Below are positions 38,233 to 38,356 of a DNA stretch of 38,356 nucleotides, piece by piece. Below the pieces are notes generated by a model. That model worked only from the letters and a program-made list of their open reading frames with translations, had not been told where the DNA came from and did no database searches. Source of the DNA: an uncultured Oscillospiraceae bacterium (GTDB taxonomy: Bacteria; Bacillota; Clostridia; Oscillospirales; Oscillospiraceae); NCBI GenBank assembly GCA_944387125.1, contig CALXDT010000035.1:1-38356 (forward strand), in the 5' to 3' direction. Within the stretch, counting starts at the first letter, position 1; each line of letters begins with the position of its first letter. Both the position numbers and the translations under genes were made by a program.

Positions 38233-38356
38233 AATCAAGCTAACCGCAAAGGCGGGAGGCGGCTGTACCTTGTAAATTGAATAACGCAGACGAACAAGAA
38301 CACCTTGGACAATTAATGGAATTGTTTAAGCGTAAGCGAAAAACAGCCAACGAAAA
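38233..38356 (+). other. Leader of a probable rRNA operon, running off the window
   Basis: No frame is open. The run CTTGTAAATTGAATAACGC (38269-38287) resembles the conserved TTGAAAACTGAATAA-type leader/antitermination stretch found before Firmicute 16S genes. It is followed by a small hairpin (ACAATT 38309-38314 with AATTGT 38320-38325). The mature 16S start is not reached. Confidence 0.55.

Overview
The window reads as ordinary chromosome of an anaerobic, spore-forming, high-GC member of the Clostridia, most likely an Oscillospiraceae/Ruminococcaceae-type gut bacterium. The grounds are a glycyl-radical ribonucleotide reductase (nrdD), both dipicolinate synthase subunits (dpaA, dpaB), a glnA gene paired with an ANTAR regulator, IreB, a Phe T-box, DUF4364 and DUF975 proteins, sigma-A promoters with mostly 17-nt spacers, and strong GGAGG ribosome sites. 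The taxonomic placement is inference from gene content. I see no phage, IS element, CRISPR array or tRNA gene. The first 840 bases are degenerate or non-coding and may be an assembly edge.

Layout. 1-844: the 3' end of an unknown gene, then mostly empty DNA. 845-5119: a small surface protein with a sortase-type tail, a Cys-rich conserved clostridial protein on the minus strand, an XRE-like regulator, and a four-gene membrane operon (34-aa protein, 74-aa membrane protein, TIGR00266/AIM24, DUF975). 5269-8761: galM and nrdD, divergent, with a tandem NrdR-box pair at the nrdD promoter. 9030-11004: minus-strand SH3-NlpC/P60 hydrolase, a 96-aa protein behind a promoter with a perfect palindrome in its spacer, and ireB. 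11161-14936: pheT and pheS behind a T-box. 15060-17594: nnrD, a LolA/YdcC-like lipoprotein, a MazF toxin without MazE, and a 127-aa unknown whose Shine-Dalgarno lies inside a hairpin.

17598-21339 is a minus-strand five-gene operon: ComEA-like HhH protein, OmpR-type response regulator, histidine kinase, GerMN lipoprotein, exonuclease III. It recalls the actinobacterial mtrA-mtrB-lpqB order. Its promoter faces the promoter of the divergent D,D-carboxypeptidase and uracil-DNA glycosylase pair. 23693-23849 is a run of four back-to-back hairpins in front of nadE. 25865-27180 holds dpaA-dpaB, and 27304-27843 a DUF4364 regulator. 28178-32058 is a dTDP-sugar cluster (rmlA, rmlB, GT61 glycosyltransferase, rmlC) without rmlD. 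32137-36391 (minus) runs pullulanase-Nudix fusion, a short glnA, and an ANTAR regulator with a degenerate receiver domain. 36614-37924 holds an HD-domain hydrolase and the long ribosome hibernation factor. 37984-38356 has three tandem strong promoters and a leader that probably feed an rRNA operon just outside the window.

No single locus is an obvious new defence or mobile system. The most distinctive items are the pullulanase-Nudix fusion, the two-component/GerMN operon with its face-to-face promoters, the hairpin array before nadE, the palindrome-in-promoter of the 96-aa/NlpC genes, and the ANTAR pseudo-receiver beside a short glutamine synthetase.
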